This document shows, in pieces, positions 39,140 through 46,751 of a stretch of DNA of 64,000 nt. This DNA is from Rhizobiaceae bacterium (GTDB lineage Bacteria > Pseudomonadota > Alphaproteobacteria > Rhizobiales > Rhizobiaceae): NCBI GenBank assembly GCA_029233925.1, contig JARGOX010000004.1, forward strand, positions 297,738-361,737, read 5' to 3'. Under the pieces are notes generated by a model. The model was not told the DNA's origin, ran no database searches, and was given only the letters and a program-made list of their open reading frames with translations. Made by a program: the position numbers and the translations under genes. Position 1 is the first letter of the stretch. Each line of letters begins with the position of its first letter.

Positions 39140-40012
39140 TTAAGGCAGGACTGCCTGGCGGACTTGCTGCGCACTGAAGCCGATGAAGGACTGGACGCCG
39201 ATACCGATCTGGTGCGGCTCCATCTGCGCTATGAATTCGAGCAATTCGCGGTGATTGCGCTGGCGGCCTTCACGAAACCACATGACATGGCATAGGGCGT
39301 CCGACGTGTGGATATGCCCCTGCCCGCCCAGGATTTCATCCACGTAACATCCGTAGAGCATGGCCTCCGAGATATCGCGACTCTTGCCGATCGCACGCAT
39401 CCAGTTGACGCCATTTGCCTGCTCGATGTGATCAAGCATGGCATTGAGCGTATCGGTTCTCCAGCCGATCAGCGTATTGACATAATCGGGAAAAGGCGGC
39501 TCCACGACATTGTCCTGTCTTCCCAGCAAGCGGTTTGATGTCGCGATCCATTTGATGTGTTTGTGCATATCGGCAGTGACCCTGTTGTCCTGCCGGTAGA
39601 GACGCATTTTTTCACCGTCCCAAAGATCTGCAGGATCGTATGCGCGTGTCAGCACAACGTCTGAATCGGCGAAGAACATCGCGTCTTCCTGCAGCAGGCG
39701 TCCCACACCAAGTTTGCGCAATTGCTGCATATGCCAGCCGCGCATGGGCGGCGCGTGCAGGCCGAGCCATATGCGCCGTTTGCCCAGTGACAGAGGATCG
39801 GGGAAGGGTCGCAGCCAGTCCGGCAAGAGCTCCCGTTCGTCGACGATTACCCGGCGCGGGCCTTTCAACGCAGCAAAATTTGCCAAGTCGCGTTGTTCAA
39901 CGAGAATATAATGCGTCCACTGCCCTGTCAGCCTGACATCCATGCTGTCGCAAAGCAGGCGGCACCGTTCAAAATCTGCTTCGTAGGAGGGTGTCACGAC
40001 GGCTGTGCGCAT
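39140..40012 (-). CDS. DUF6492-like putative glycosyltransferase-fold protein
   Basis: A 290-residue soluble protein that starts MRTAVVTPSYEADFERCRLL. It contains a DSD motif in FFADSDVVLTR near residue 115, as in nucleotide-sugar-binding GT-A enzymes. I recognise the overall pattern as the DUF6492 type found in polysaccharide clusters. The activity is unproven. It ends 20 nt from the convergent flippase gene and follows the WecG-type gene by 33 nt on the same strand. Confidence 0.72.
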   Translation of the reverse strand: MRTAVVTPSYEADFERCRLLCDSMDVRLTGQWTHYILVEQRDLANFAALKGPRRVIVDERELLPDWLRPFPDPLSLGKRRIWLGLHAPPMRGWHMQQLRKLGVGRLLQEDAMFFADSDVVLTRAYDPADLWDGEKMRLYRQDNRVTADMHKHIKWIATSNRLLGRQDNVVEPPFPDYVNTLIGWRTDTLNAMLDHIEQANGVNWMRAIGKSRDISEAMLYGCYVDEILGGQGHIHTSDALCHVMWFREGRQRNHRELLEFIAQMEPHQIGIGVQSFIGFSAQQVRQAVLP

Positions 40013-40045
40013 GGTCTGTTCCGCTTTGCTCCTGCATCGTGACAG

Positions 40046-40864
40046 TCAAGCCTGTGCTGATCCGCCGACCGTGTTCCGGCGCCAATATCTATAACGCAGG
40101 ATATGAAACAAAAACAGCGGATTGCCCAACAAATAACGTCGCCACATCCGACGCGGTTCGAGCACCAGTCTGAATATCCACTCACAGCGTATCAGGCGGA
40201 TAATTTTCGGAGCGCGCGGTATCATCTCCGAGGCAAAGTCAAACAATGCACCGACACCCATGACGACCTTGCCATGCTGCGCACCAAGATTTTTTTCAAT
40301 CCACAATTCCTGATCCGGTGTGCCCAGTGCAACCAGCACCAGATCCGGTTTGGCCGCAGCAAGCTTTGCCAGCACATCGTCGCAGTCGTCCTTGTCAAAA
40401 TAGCCATCAGAAACCGCGATGAATGTATGCCAGGGCACCTGGCGTTGGAAATGTTCCGTCGCCTTCTGCAAAATATCGGCACGCGCACCAACCAGCGCCA
40501 CCCGCAAGGGCGTGGCAAGATAGGTCAGCAGAGCCGGAACAAAATCCGTCCCATTGAGATTGGCGGGAAAGGGTTCTCCATACAATGCCCGGGCCGCCAG
40601 ATCCACGCCTATGCCATCGGGTAAAATGGTAAAATGTTGCAGAGCGTGCCGGTAGGCCGGATTGCGAACGGCAAGATTGGCGTTGTGTGCATTGAGAAAT
40701 GCAAAGACCGACTGTCTGTCAGAGGCAAGCGCCTGTTCGATGCAGCGATAAGCGCCGAGCCAGTCCAGCCATGCAACATCAATATCAAGGATGTGCTTTG
40801 CCGGCGGTTCCATTGCCGCATGTACCGGGCTGTTCAGAGACTCATTCATCTCGGGTGGGCCCAT
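40046..40864 (-). CDS. WecG/TagA/CpsF-family glycosyltransferase
   Basis: Members transfer a sugar (for example N-acetylmannosaminuronate) to an undecaprenyl-linked acceptor. The 272-residue protein has the family motifs LPDGIGVDLAARALYGEPF, GTPDQELWIEKNL and GVGALFDFASEM. A C-terminal amphipathic stretch, RLVLEPRRMWRRYLLGNPLF, is used for membrane attachment. The start region is tandemly duplicated (40843-40880), so ATG at 40864 or 40849 may be used. It lies just upstream of the DUF6492 gene in the same direction. Confidence 0.9.
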   Translation of the reverse strand: MGPPEMNESLNSPVHAAMEPPAKHILDIDVAWLDWLGAYRCIEQALASDRQSVFAFLNAHNANLAVRNPAYRHALQHFTILPDGIGVDLAARALYGEPFPANLNGTDFVPALLTYLATPLRVALVGARADILQKATEHFQRQVPWHTFIAVSDGYFDKDDCDDVLAKLAAAKPDLVLVALGTPDQELWIEKNLGAQHGKVVMGVGALFDFASEMIPRAPKIIRLIRCEWIFRLVLEPRRMWRRYLLGNPLFLFHILRYRYWRRNTVGGSAQA

Positions 40865-40880
40865 TCATCTCGGGTAGGGA
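40843..40880. repeat. 19-bp tandem duplication over the wecG-like start codon
   Basis: CATTCATCTCGGGTGGGCC is followed at once by CATTCATCTCGGGTAGGGA. Each unit contains, on the minus strand, CCCGAGATGAATG, that is a start codon with a weak purine leader. The upstream copy opens an 8-codon frame whose TGA overlaps the downstream start. Confidence 0.75.
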
Positions 40881-41040
40881 TGTAAGATCCATGTTGGTCT
40901 ATCTACGTTACCCATTTTCCGTCACTCCGACAAAGTGGATTTCTGGCCCAAAGCAGAATGCTTACTTACTTATTAACCGGAACCATGGCAAGAATTTGAA
41001 TCGGGAAACACCAGTGGTGGTTAATGTGGGGGCGTTGCAA

Positions 41041-42210
41041 TTATCCCAGCGCTGCAAGGCCTCTGCCAATGGCCAGTGACAATTGCTGCATCTGAGCTGC
41101 ATGGAACTGGCCTGCGTGATTACCGGCATTTTCGACCAGCCGGGGCGTTGCGCGTGTGCTGACCAGCGCGGCTGCAAATGCGCTCGGTTCATCCGCAACA
41201 GTGCAATTGGAGGGAATTGACGCTATGCCGCGTAGCGCCAGAGAAGTCGCAACGCAGGGCAGCCCCATCTCAAATGTCTCGATGGTTTTCAATTGAACAC
41301 CGGTGCCTGCCGTGGAGGCAAGAGGAATGACGGCACAGGACGCAACAAAGGCCCGGGCATCGGCAACGCGTCCCAGAAACCGGATTCCGGGATGCAATTT
41401 GCCAACGGGCGGGTCGGCCAGTTCACCGGCTATGGCGATTATCATATCCTCGGGCAACTGCGGCGTCACCTGCTCGATGAACCAATCCAGTCCGGCGCGA
41501 TTGGGACGCCAGTTCCAGGTTCCGATCAGTCCCAGATCATAGGTGATCTGCCGATTGGCATCGAGAACTTCCGGTGCGTTTACACTTGTGACGAGAGGCA
41601 GCACTGCAGATTTTAAATCCTCGGCGACATCAAGCGAAATCCGGTCTTGCTGCGAAAGCGTCCAGACGAAATTTGCGCGCTGGCAGAGCCGCTTTTCTAT
41701 ATTTGCCAATAGCTTTGCTTCGCGCTTGAGCAGGAAGCGTTCAAAGACACTTTGTGCATGCAGGGCGTTTTCCGAAGCGGATGCGGCTTCGACATTGTGA
41801 GCGATGAAGATCGACGGATAGCCTGCAAACAGGTCCATGAAGGCACCAGGCAATTGCACGGAATTGAGGATCAGCCCATCAAATGGACCAAGGGATTGCA
41901 GCTTGCGCTGCAAATCCTCTTTTCCGCAGGCCAGCATTTTGGCCGAGGAAAACGTCGTCCTGTTCAAAAGCGCCGCAGCCAGCCAAAGGAGCTTTTGCTT
42001 TGTCGATACTTTTGCGGTCGACACTTCCTGCTCACCCAAAATGGCCGCGCCATCAGACGGCGCGAGTTGGGTACCCGGCGTTTGGTATCCCAGCAGGCTG
42101 ACGCGGATTCCGCGTGCGCGCAGGGCATCCACGACAACCCGGTTGGCAATGTCAAAACCTGATGTCGGTTTTGCCACCGGAAGCAGGGATGAAACAAAGA
42201 CCAGATGCAT
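41041..42210 (-). CDS. Glycosyltransferase family 4-like protein
   Basis: This 389-residue protein has the GT-B layout. The N-terminal acceptor domain begins MHLVFVSSLLPVAKPTSGFDIAN. The C-terminal donor domain contains IGTWNWRPNRAGLDWFIEQ, FLGRVADARAF and the GT4-type loop VQLKTIETFEMGLPCVATS. It should transfer a nucleotide-activated sugar during exopolysaccharide assembly; donor and linkage are unknown. AGGAAAG precedes the start. The 176-nt gap to the wecG-like gene contains no gene I can support. Confidence 0.85.
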   Translation of the reverse strand: MHLVFVSSLLPVAKPTSGFDIANRVVVDALRARGIRVSLLGYQTPGTQLAPSDGAAILGEQEVSTAKVSTKQKLLWLAAALLNRTTFSSAKMLACGKEDLQRKLQSLGPFDGLILNSVQLPGAFMDLFAGYPSIFIAHNVEAASASENALHAQSVFERFLLKREAKLLANIEKRLCQRANFVWTLSQQDRISLDVAEDLKSAVLPLVTSVNAPEVLDANRQITYDLGLIGTWNWRPNRAGLDWFIEQVTPQLPEDMIIAIAGELADPPVGKLHPGIRFLGRVADARAFVASCAVIPLASTAGTGVQLKTIETFEMGLPCVATSLALRGIASIPSNCTVADEPSAFAAALVSTRATPRLVENAGNHAGQFHAAQMQQLSLAIGRGLAALG

Positions 42211-42334
42211 TCGACAGGCTTTCCTAAGGGATTTGCCGGCAGAGAGACATTTGCCGGATCAGCGCATTTTGACGGTAAAATAAGCGAAAAGTGTGAATGA
42301 GCGGTATTTAGTCAAAATTCAGAAACCTTTGTTG

Positions 42335-42633
42335 GAGCGCTTCATGATCAAATGGAATCATTTGACCGAATCGATTTTGGTTGCTGATTAGGCGACTTGT
42401 GCGCGGTGGTGTTCTCCACCATAAGCGCAAGTCAACGCGAGCAGCGGGCAAAATCGATCGGCCCTCTCAGGTAAATGATTGAAATAGAATTCTTTCTTCA
42501 ATGGGTGGGGAAAGCCGGCCCATCGGCTACGTTGCGCCGCTTGCCCGATGCACCACATCGCGCTGCGCGACGCGTCTTGCCGAGTGAACCGGCTTTCCGC
42601 CATCAAATGTTTCCATTTGATCATGAAACGCTC
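42335..42633. repeat. 299-bp MITE-like structured repeat, copy 2
   Basis: Same length, orientation and inverted ends as copy 1 at 4873-5171. The right-hand 135 nt appear identical between copies. The clearest differences are a 9-nt block (AGGTAAATG here, TTGCTCCGG in copy 1) and a few bases within an ATTGAA/TTCAAT hairpin loop. It sits in the divergent region between the GT4 and GT2 genes, 44 nt before the GT2 start, so it must lie in or next to a promoter or leader. Confidence 0.85.
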
Positions 42634-42677
42634 TAGGCTCCAGCCACCATCATGAGTTCACCAAGGACACAGGCCGT

Positions 42678-43670
42678 ATGACAGAAAGCGACAGCCGGGA
42701 TGTCAGTCTCCACTATCAGTCACCAGCGCTGGATGCCCACCTTGTAGACTATGTGGTCACGCTGCCGACGTTTCGGCGCCCCCAGCAATTGATCCGGACG
42801 CTTGAATCCCTGTCAGGGCAGATTTTCAAAGAGCGCTTTTGTGTTGTTGTCATGGAAAATGACACGGAGAATCTGCAAGGCGCCAGAGCAGCCAAGACAT
42901 ACCTCGAGGACAGTTTGCTGACCGGCGCCATTGTGCTGGCCCACAACCGGGGCAATTGCCATGCCTATAATGCAGGCTGGCACATGGCCATGGAAACTTT
43001 TCCGCAAAGCAAGGCCATTGCGGTGATCGACGATGATGAGCTGGCCGATCCCCATTGGCTGCATCATCTGGTCGAAACGCAAAAAACCACCGGCGCGCAT
43101 TTCGTCGGGGCACCGCAGATACCTGTTTTTGAAAACACGGCCTTGCATGACCTTGCAACCCATCCGGTCTTTGCCCCGCCCTACAGTGAGACAGGCCCTG
43201 TGCCGATCCTGTATTCATCGGGGAATGTGCTGATACAACGGGAAGTGCTGGAGGCCATGCCAGAACCTTTTCTTGATCCGGCTTTCAATTTCATCGGCGG
43301 CGGCGACAGTGACTTCTACAGCCGGGCACGCACACGCGGTTTCACATTTGCCTGGTGTCTGCAGGCGCCGGTTTTTGAAGACATTCCCGAACGACGCACC
43401 ACGTCTGCATGGGTGGTGGCCCGGGCGCGCCGCGAAGGGGCGATTTCCGCTCTCATCGAAAAACGTCGAAGACCCGGGCCTGCCGGCCACGCCAGAACAT
43501 TGGCAAAGTCCCTGGCGATGCTTGCGGCAGCACCCTTGCGGTCTTTGAGGCTTGGCCTCAAAAGCCGGTCGGCGGCAACAGGTCTCTATTATGTCCATGT
43601 CGCGACCGGCCGGTTGCTGGCAGAGTTCGGGCATATAAATGAGCAATACCGCAATCCCGAAATCAATTGA
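42678..43670 (+). CDS. Glycosyltransferase family 2
   Basis: This 330-residue protein has a GT-A fold. It starts with VVTLPTFRRPQQLIRTLESL near residue 26, has NRGNCHAYNAGW, and contains the metal-binding acidic motif VIDDDELADPHW. A later GGGDSDFYSRA is typical of GT2 enzymes. It is the last gene of the polysaccharide region and may add a branch sugar. Copy 2 of the 299-bp repeat lies just upstream. Confidence 0.9.
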   Translation: MTESDSRDVSLHYQSPALDAHLVDYVVTLPTFRRPQQLIRTLESLSGQIFKERFCVVVMENDTENLQGARAAKTYLEDSLLTGAIVLAHNRGNCHAYNAGWHMAMETFPQSKAIAVIDDDELADPHWLHHLVETQKTTGAHFVGAPQIPVFENTALHDLATHPVFAPPYSETGPVPILYSSGNVLIQREVLEAMPEPFLDPAFNFIGGGDSDFYSRARTRGFTFAWCLQAPVFEDIPERRTTSAWVVARARREGAISALIEKRRRPGPAGHARTLAKSLAMLAAAPLRSLRLGLKSRSAATGLYYVHVATGRLLAEFGHINEQYRNPEIN

Positions 43671-43682
43671 GCGTTCTCTTTG

Positions 43683-44033
43683 TCAGGCAGATTTCAAACT
43701 GGCAAATTGATCAAAGGCACGCAGTGCTTCCGCGCCATAGACGGTTGATGGCCCGCCGCCCATCAGCACGGCAACGCCAATCATCTCGGCAACTTCCTGG
43801 CGGCTGGCACCGGCATTGCAGACGGCCTTTGCATGGCTTGCGATACAACCATCGCAACGCACGGCAATGGCAATGGCGAAAGCGATGAGTTCCTTCGTCT
43901 TCTTTGACAGGACCGCGTCCTGAGTGGCGTTTGTGACAAGTTGGCCAAAGGCTTTTGTCGTTTCGGGAATCTCCTTGGCAAGCTGACCGTATCCAGCGTG
44001 ATACTCGTTTGCGATGGCTGCATAATCTTTCAT
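43683..44033 (-). CDS. Carboxymuconolactone decarboxylase/AhpD-like protein
   Basis: This 116-residue protein has the AhpD-like redox motif CDGCIASH (Cys60, Cys63, His67). Such proteins act as peroxidase partners or thiol-disulfide enzymes rather than true decarboxylases. The start at 44033 follows AAGGAG by 6 nt, whereas the in-frame ATG at 44066 has no ribosome site. It converges on the GT2 gene with 12 nt between stops. No peroxiredoxin gene is adjacent. Confidence 0.88.
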   Translation of the reverse strand: MKDYAAIANEYHAGYGQLAKEIPETTKAFGQLVTNATQDAVLSKKTKELIAFAIAIAVRCDGCIASHAKAVCNAGASRQEVAEMIGVAVLMGGGPSTVYGAEALRAFDQFASLKSA

Positions 44034-44134
44034 GGTGTGCTCCTTTGATATGTGTTGGAGGCACATTAGGCCTGACAGGACATCCGCCCTTGATCCGCGT
44101 CAAATGATCATAAAAATCTGAAGTTTGCGCAGAG

Positions 44135-44923
44135 CTATGCGGGCGACGGCAGTATTTCAACGCCAACCGACTGCTGCACAAAATCTGCCTGGCCAAAACT
44201 CGACATGAAAGCCACGCTGGCAGCATCGGGCCCCACACCAATGCGGGCCATTTGACTGGCATCTGCCATTCCTGTGGGATCGACAAGGTGCCAGGTGCCA
44301 TCCAGATAGATTTCTGCAACAGCGTGGAAATCCTGTGGTGTGACATAGGGGGCATAGACACTGGCAAAGCGGGCGGGAATGGCCGATGCGCGCGCAAAGG
44401 CGATCATGACATGGGCATAGTCACGGCAAACACCCTGGCGCTGGACAAATGTGTCGAGTGCGGTCGTCTGAGCGTTGCTGGAGCCTGGGACATATTGGAA
44501 TTTTGCATGGATCCAGTCCCGCATGGCAGCGATCATGGCGCCGCCTTTCAGGTCGGCAAATTCCGTGGCTATGAAATTGTGAAATTCGTCCGCAGGACAA
44601 TAGCGCGAAGGCATCAGATACCTGACCGTGTCCCCCGGCAAAAGGTGGGGCGGAACGGCATCCAGAGCCTCGAGGCGCAATGCCGGGCGGTCAACGCGAA
44701 TCCTGGCTGAATAATCACAGATAAAGTCATCCTTCACACGCAGCCATATGCGCTCTCCGATGGCATCGTCGCCATTCACGCGCGCCAGATGTTCCGTTTC
44801 ATTGATGTCGATATGGGCCTGTTCAACCACCTGGTCGGGCAGATCGGCTGCTTCGATTTGCAGCAACAGGTCCGTGCTTTGCGACAGGCGGTAGTGCAAA
44901 TGGACTTTAAGATCGAGGATCAT
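44135..44923 (-). CDS. Transglutaminase-like domain protein
   Basis: This 262-residue protein has an N-terminal beta-rich domain (about 1-100) and a transglutaminase-like core with a complete Cys-His-Asp triad: Cys in QGVCRDYAHVM, His in DFHAVAEIY and Asp in HLVDPTG. Bacterial members of this type are probably peptidases or amidases; no signal peptide is seen. The start at 44923 is preceded by AGGTGC. An EcfG-type promoter about 140 nt upstream (minus-strand elements within 45062-45086) predicts induction in the general stress response. Confidence 0.88.
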   Translation of the reverse strand: MILDLKVHLHYRLSQSTDLLLQIEAADLPDQVVEQAHIDINETEHLARVNGDDAIGERIWLRVKDDFICDYSARIRVDRPALRLEALDAVPPHLLPGDTVRYLMPSRYCPADEFHNFIATEFADLKGGAMIAAMRDWIHAKFQYVPGSSNAQTTALDTFVQRQGVCRDYAHVMIAFARASAIPARFASVYAPYVTPQDFHAVAEIYLDGTWHLVDPTGMADASQMARIGVGPDAASVAFMSSFGQADFVQQSVGVEILPSPA

Positions 44924-44962
44924 GGGTAGCACCTGTTGAATGAGTAAATGGCAGTGGACGAC

Positions 44963-44994
44963 AAAGACAGCTGTTTTAAAAAGACAGCTGTTTT
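44963..44994. repeat. Tandem 15-nt repeat in the transglutaminase gene leader
   Basis: AAAGACAGCTGTTTT occurs at 44963-44977 and again at 44980-44994. Each unit is centred on CAGCTG and is nearly palindromic. Both lie between the predicted EcfG transcription start and the start codon of the transglutaminase gene. Confidence 0.7.
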
Positions 44995-45054
44995 GACAAG
45001 ACATCGCCCGGCAATCGGGCTCGAAGACGTCTCATCGTGAATCAACGTTCCCTT

Positions 45055-45079
45055 GGAACCTAACGGACGCCTCCGCGTT
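45055..45079 (+). promoter_or_regulatory. EcfG-type stress promoter, rightward
   Basis: GGAAC at 45055-45059 and CGTT at 45076-45079 are separated by 16 nt, which is the alphaproteobacterial sigma-EcfG consensus. It reads towards the serK/sbnI-like gene at 45214 and would give a leader of about 125 nt. Confidence 0.82.
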
Positions 45080-45086
45080 AAGTTCC
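45062..45086 (-). promoter_or_regulatory. EcfG-type stress promoter, leftward
   Basis: On the minus strand, GGAAC (complement of 45082-45086) and CGTT (complement of 45062-45065) are also 16 nt apart. It overlaps the rightward promoter almost completely, because the whole segment 45055-45086 is an imperfect palindrome. It reads towards the transglutaminase gene at 44923. Confidence 0.8.
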
Positions 45087-45213
45087 CTACAGCATGTAGG
45101 TCACTTCCGAGATTCTTTCTCATGTCGGTGTTTTGGCTCATGTTGATGTCTTGGCTTCTCAACACCGGGGGTGTGTCGCAGTTTTTGCGAACGAGACCGG
45201 AATAGCAAGGTCT

Positions 45214-45693
45214 ATGCAGATGAAACTTCAGTTTCTCGAACTCTCGACACTCCAACCGCATGAGCACATTGACGTGCCGGCTGCCCAGAAGCTTGCAAGA
45301 CAGATTCTGGCAGAAGGGATTGTGCGGCAACCGCTGCTGGTGGCTGAAGGGTCGCACGTTATTCTGGATGGGCATCATCGTTTCCATGCGCTGCAGGCAG
45401 TGCTGAAAACCCGATATGCACCCTGCGTGATGGCCGACTATTCCGACACCGCACAGATTGACATTGCGCCCTGGCGAACAGATTTTCCTGTCAGCCGGGC
45501 CGATGTGCTTCACGCAGCCGAAACAAAGCAATTATTGCCGATCAAATCCTCGAGACATAGTGCGCATTTCCAGATCGATCCCTGTGATGTTTGTCTGGAT
45601 GAACTGGGACAATCCCCATCCAGTTTCAATGGGCGCGCGTATGGATCAGGCGATCAGAATTTGCCAGAAATCTGGCAGGGAGAACAGCGATGA
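45214..45693 (+). CDS. ParB/SerK/SbnI-like putative free-serine kinase
   Basis: This 159-residue protein has the ParB/sulfiredoxin-like fold signature VILDGHHRFHAL (residues 49-60), preceded by KLARQILAEGIVRQPLLV. A C-terminal LPIKSSRH resembles serine kinases of the SerK/SbnI type. These phosphorylate free L-serine to O-phospho-L-serine, the substrate of SbnA. It is not a chromosome-partitioning ParB: it lacks the helix-turn-helix part and is directly coupled to an sbnA-like gene (ATGA overlap, 4 nt). The start is ATG 45214 or 45220, with AAGG just upstream. The assignment rests on motif plus context. Confidence 0.78.
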   Translation: MQMKLQFLELSTLQPHEHIDVPAAQKLARQILAEGIVRQPLLVAEGSHVILDGHHRFHALQAVLKTRYAPCVMADYSDTAQIDIAPWRTDFPVSRADVLHAAETKQLLPIKSSRHSAHFQIDPCDVCLDELGQSPSSFNGRAYGSGDQNLPEIWQGEQR

Positions 45694-46751
45694 GCACCGC
45701 ACAAATATACGAACTTCCAGTGATTGCGCAGGGTATGGGAACAGGCCTGCCTTCACTGCAAAACACCGAAATCAGCGCCAATGTCGTTGACAGCATCGGC
45801 AATACGCCGATGATCCGGTTAAGCCGTTATCTGGATCTGCCGAATATCGACCTCATTGCCAAACTGGAGGCTTCAAATCCAGGCGGCAGCGCCAAGGATC
45901 GTCCCGCCAGACGGATGATCGAAGAAGGGCTCAAGGACGGATCGATCAACGCAAAGACGACGATCATTGAATCGTCCTCAGGCAATATGGGCATCGGGCT
46001 TGCCCAGATATGCCGTTACCACGGCCTGCGGTTCATCTGTGTCGTGGACCCGAATGCACAGGCACAGAATGTCGCCATCATCCGGGCGCTGGGCGCTGAA
46101 GTCCGGCTGGTAACGGAGCCTTTGAACGGCGACTTTCTGGCCGCCCGTCTTGCCCTGGTGAAAGAACTGCTTGATGGCATCGAAGATAGCTTCTGGCCAA
46201 ACCAATATTCCAATCTCAACAATCCGCTGGCCCATGAATTTGGCACGATACGGGAAATCGACGACACTCTCGGCGGCGCTTTCGATTATCTGTTTGTTGC
46301 CACCAGCAGCACCGGCACGGCACGCGGTTGCCGGGACTATCTGGCAAAACGCGGTCGCCATACGGCGGTTGTCGCCGTCGATGCTGCAGGCAGCATCCTG
46401 TTCAATGGCAACGCCGGTCCACGCAAGATTTCAGGCATGGGCGCCGGGACACTACCCGATCTTGCGCGCGACCAGCATTTTGATGACGTGGTCCGGGTCA
46501 GTGATATCCGTTGTGTTGCCGGGTGTCGCCGCGCTGCGGCCCGCGAAGCACTGCTTGTCGGCGGATCCGGCGGCGGCGTTCTTGAGGCCGTGCGCCAGAT
46601 GCAATCGGAGTTGGTGGGAAAGACGGTCGCAGTGATCCTGCACGATTCGGGTGTGCGTTATCTGGAAACCGTTTTCAACGATGCCTGGGTCGAAAAGGAA
46701 CTGGGTTGCAGCGCTGGCGATCTGCACACGATGGCAAACAGTCGTTTCTGA
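45690..46751 (+). CDS. SbnA-like PLP-dependent synthase (2,3-diaminopropionate pathway type)
   Basis: This 353-residue fold-II PLP enzyme of the cysteine-synthase superfamily carries its PLP lysine, Lys69, in NPGGSAKDRPARR and the phosphate/substrate loop ESSSGNMG at 94-101. The segments FICVVDPNAQ, SFWPNQYSNLNNPLAHE and VAGCRRAAAREALLVGGSGGG match the SbnA subgroup rather than CysK. SbnA condenses O-phosphoserine with glutamate to N-(2-amino-2-carboxyethyl)-glutamate, a precursor of 2,3-diaminopropionate. The upstream SerK-like gene would supply O-phosphoserine. The actual nucleophile used here is unknown. It overlaps both neighbours by 1-4 nt. Confidence 0.85.
   Translation: MSTAQIYELPVIAQGMGTGLPSLQNTEISANVVDSIGNTPMIRLSRYLDLPNIDLIAKLEASNPGGSAKDRPARRMIEEGLKDGSINAKTTIIESSSGNMGIGLAQICRYHGLRFICVVDPNAQAQNVAIIRALGAEVRLVTEPLNGDFLAARLALVKELLDGIEDSFWPNQYSNLNNPLAHEFGTIREIDDTLGGAFDYLFVATSSTGTARGCRDYLAKRGRHTAVVAVDAAGSILFNGNAGPRKISGMGAGTLPDLARDQHFDDVVRVSDIRCVAGCRRAAAREALLVGGSGGGVLEAVRQMQSELVGKTVAVILHDSGVRYLETVFNDAWVEKELGCSAGDLHTMANSRF

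Noticed and set aside
45214..45693. Chromosome-partitioning ParB or sulfiredoxin
   Set aside because: The protein has only the ParB/Srx core without the helix-turn-helix of ParB or the active-site Cys motif of sulfiredoxin. It is translationally coupled to a biosynthetic gene.
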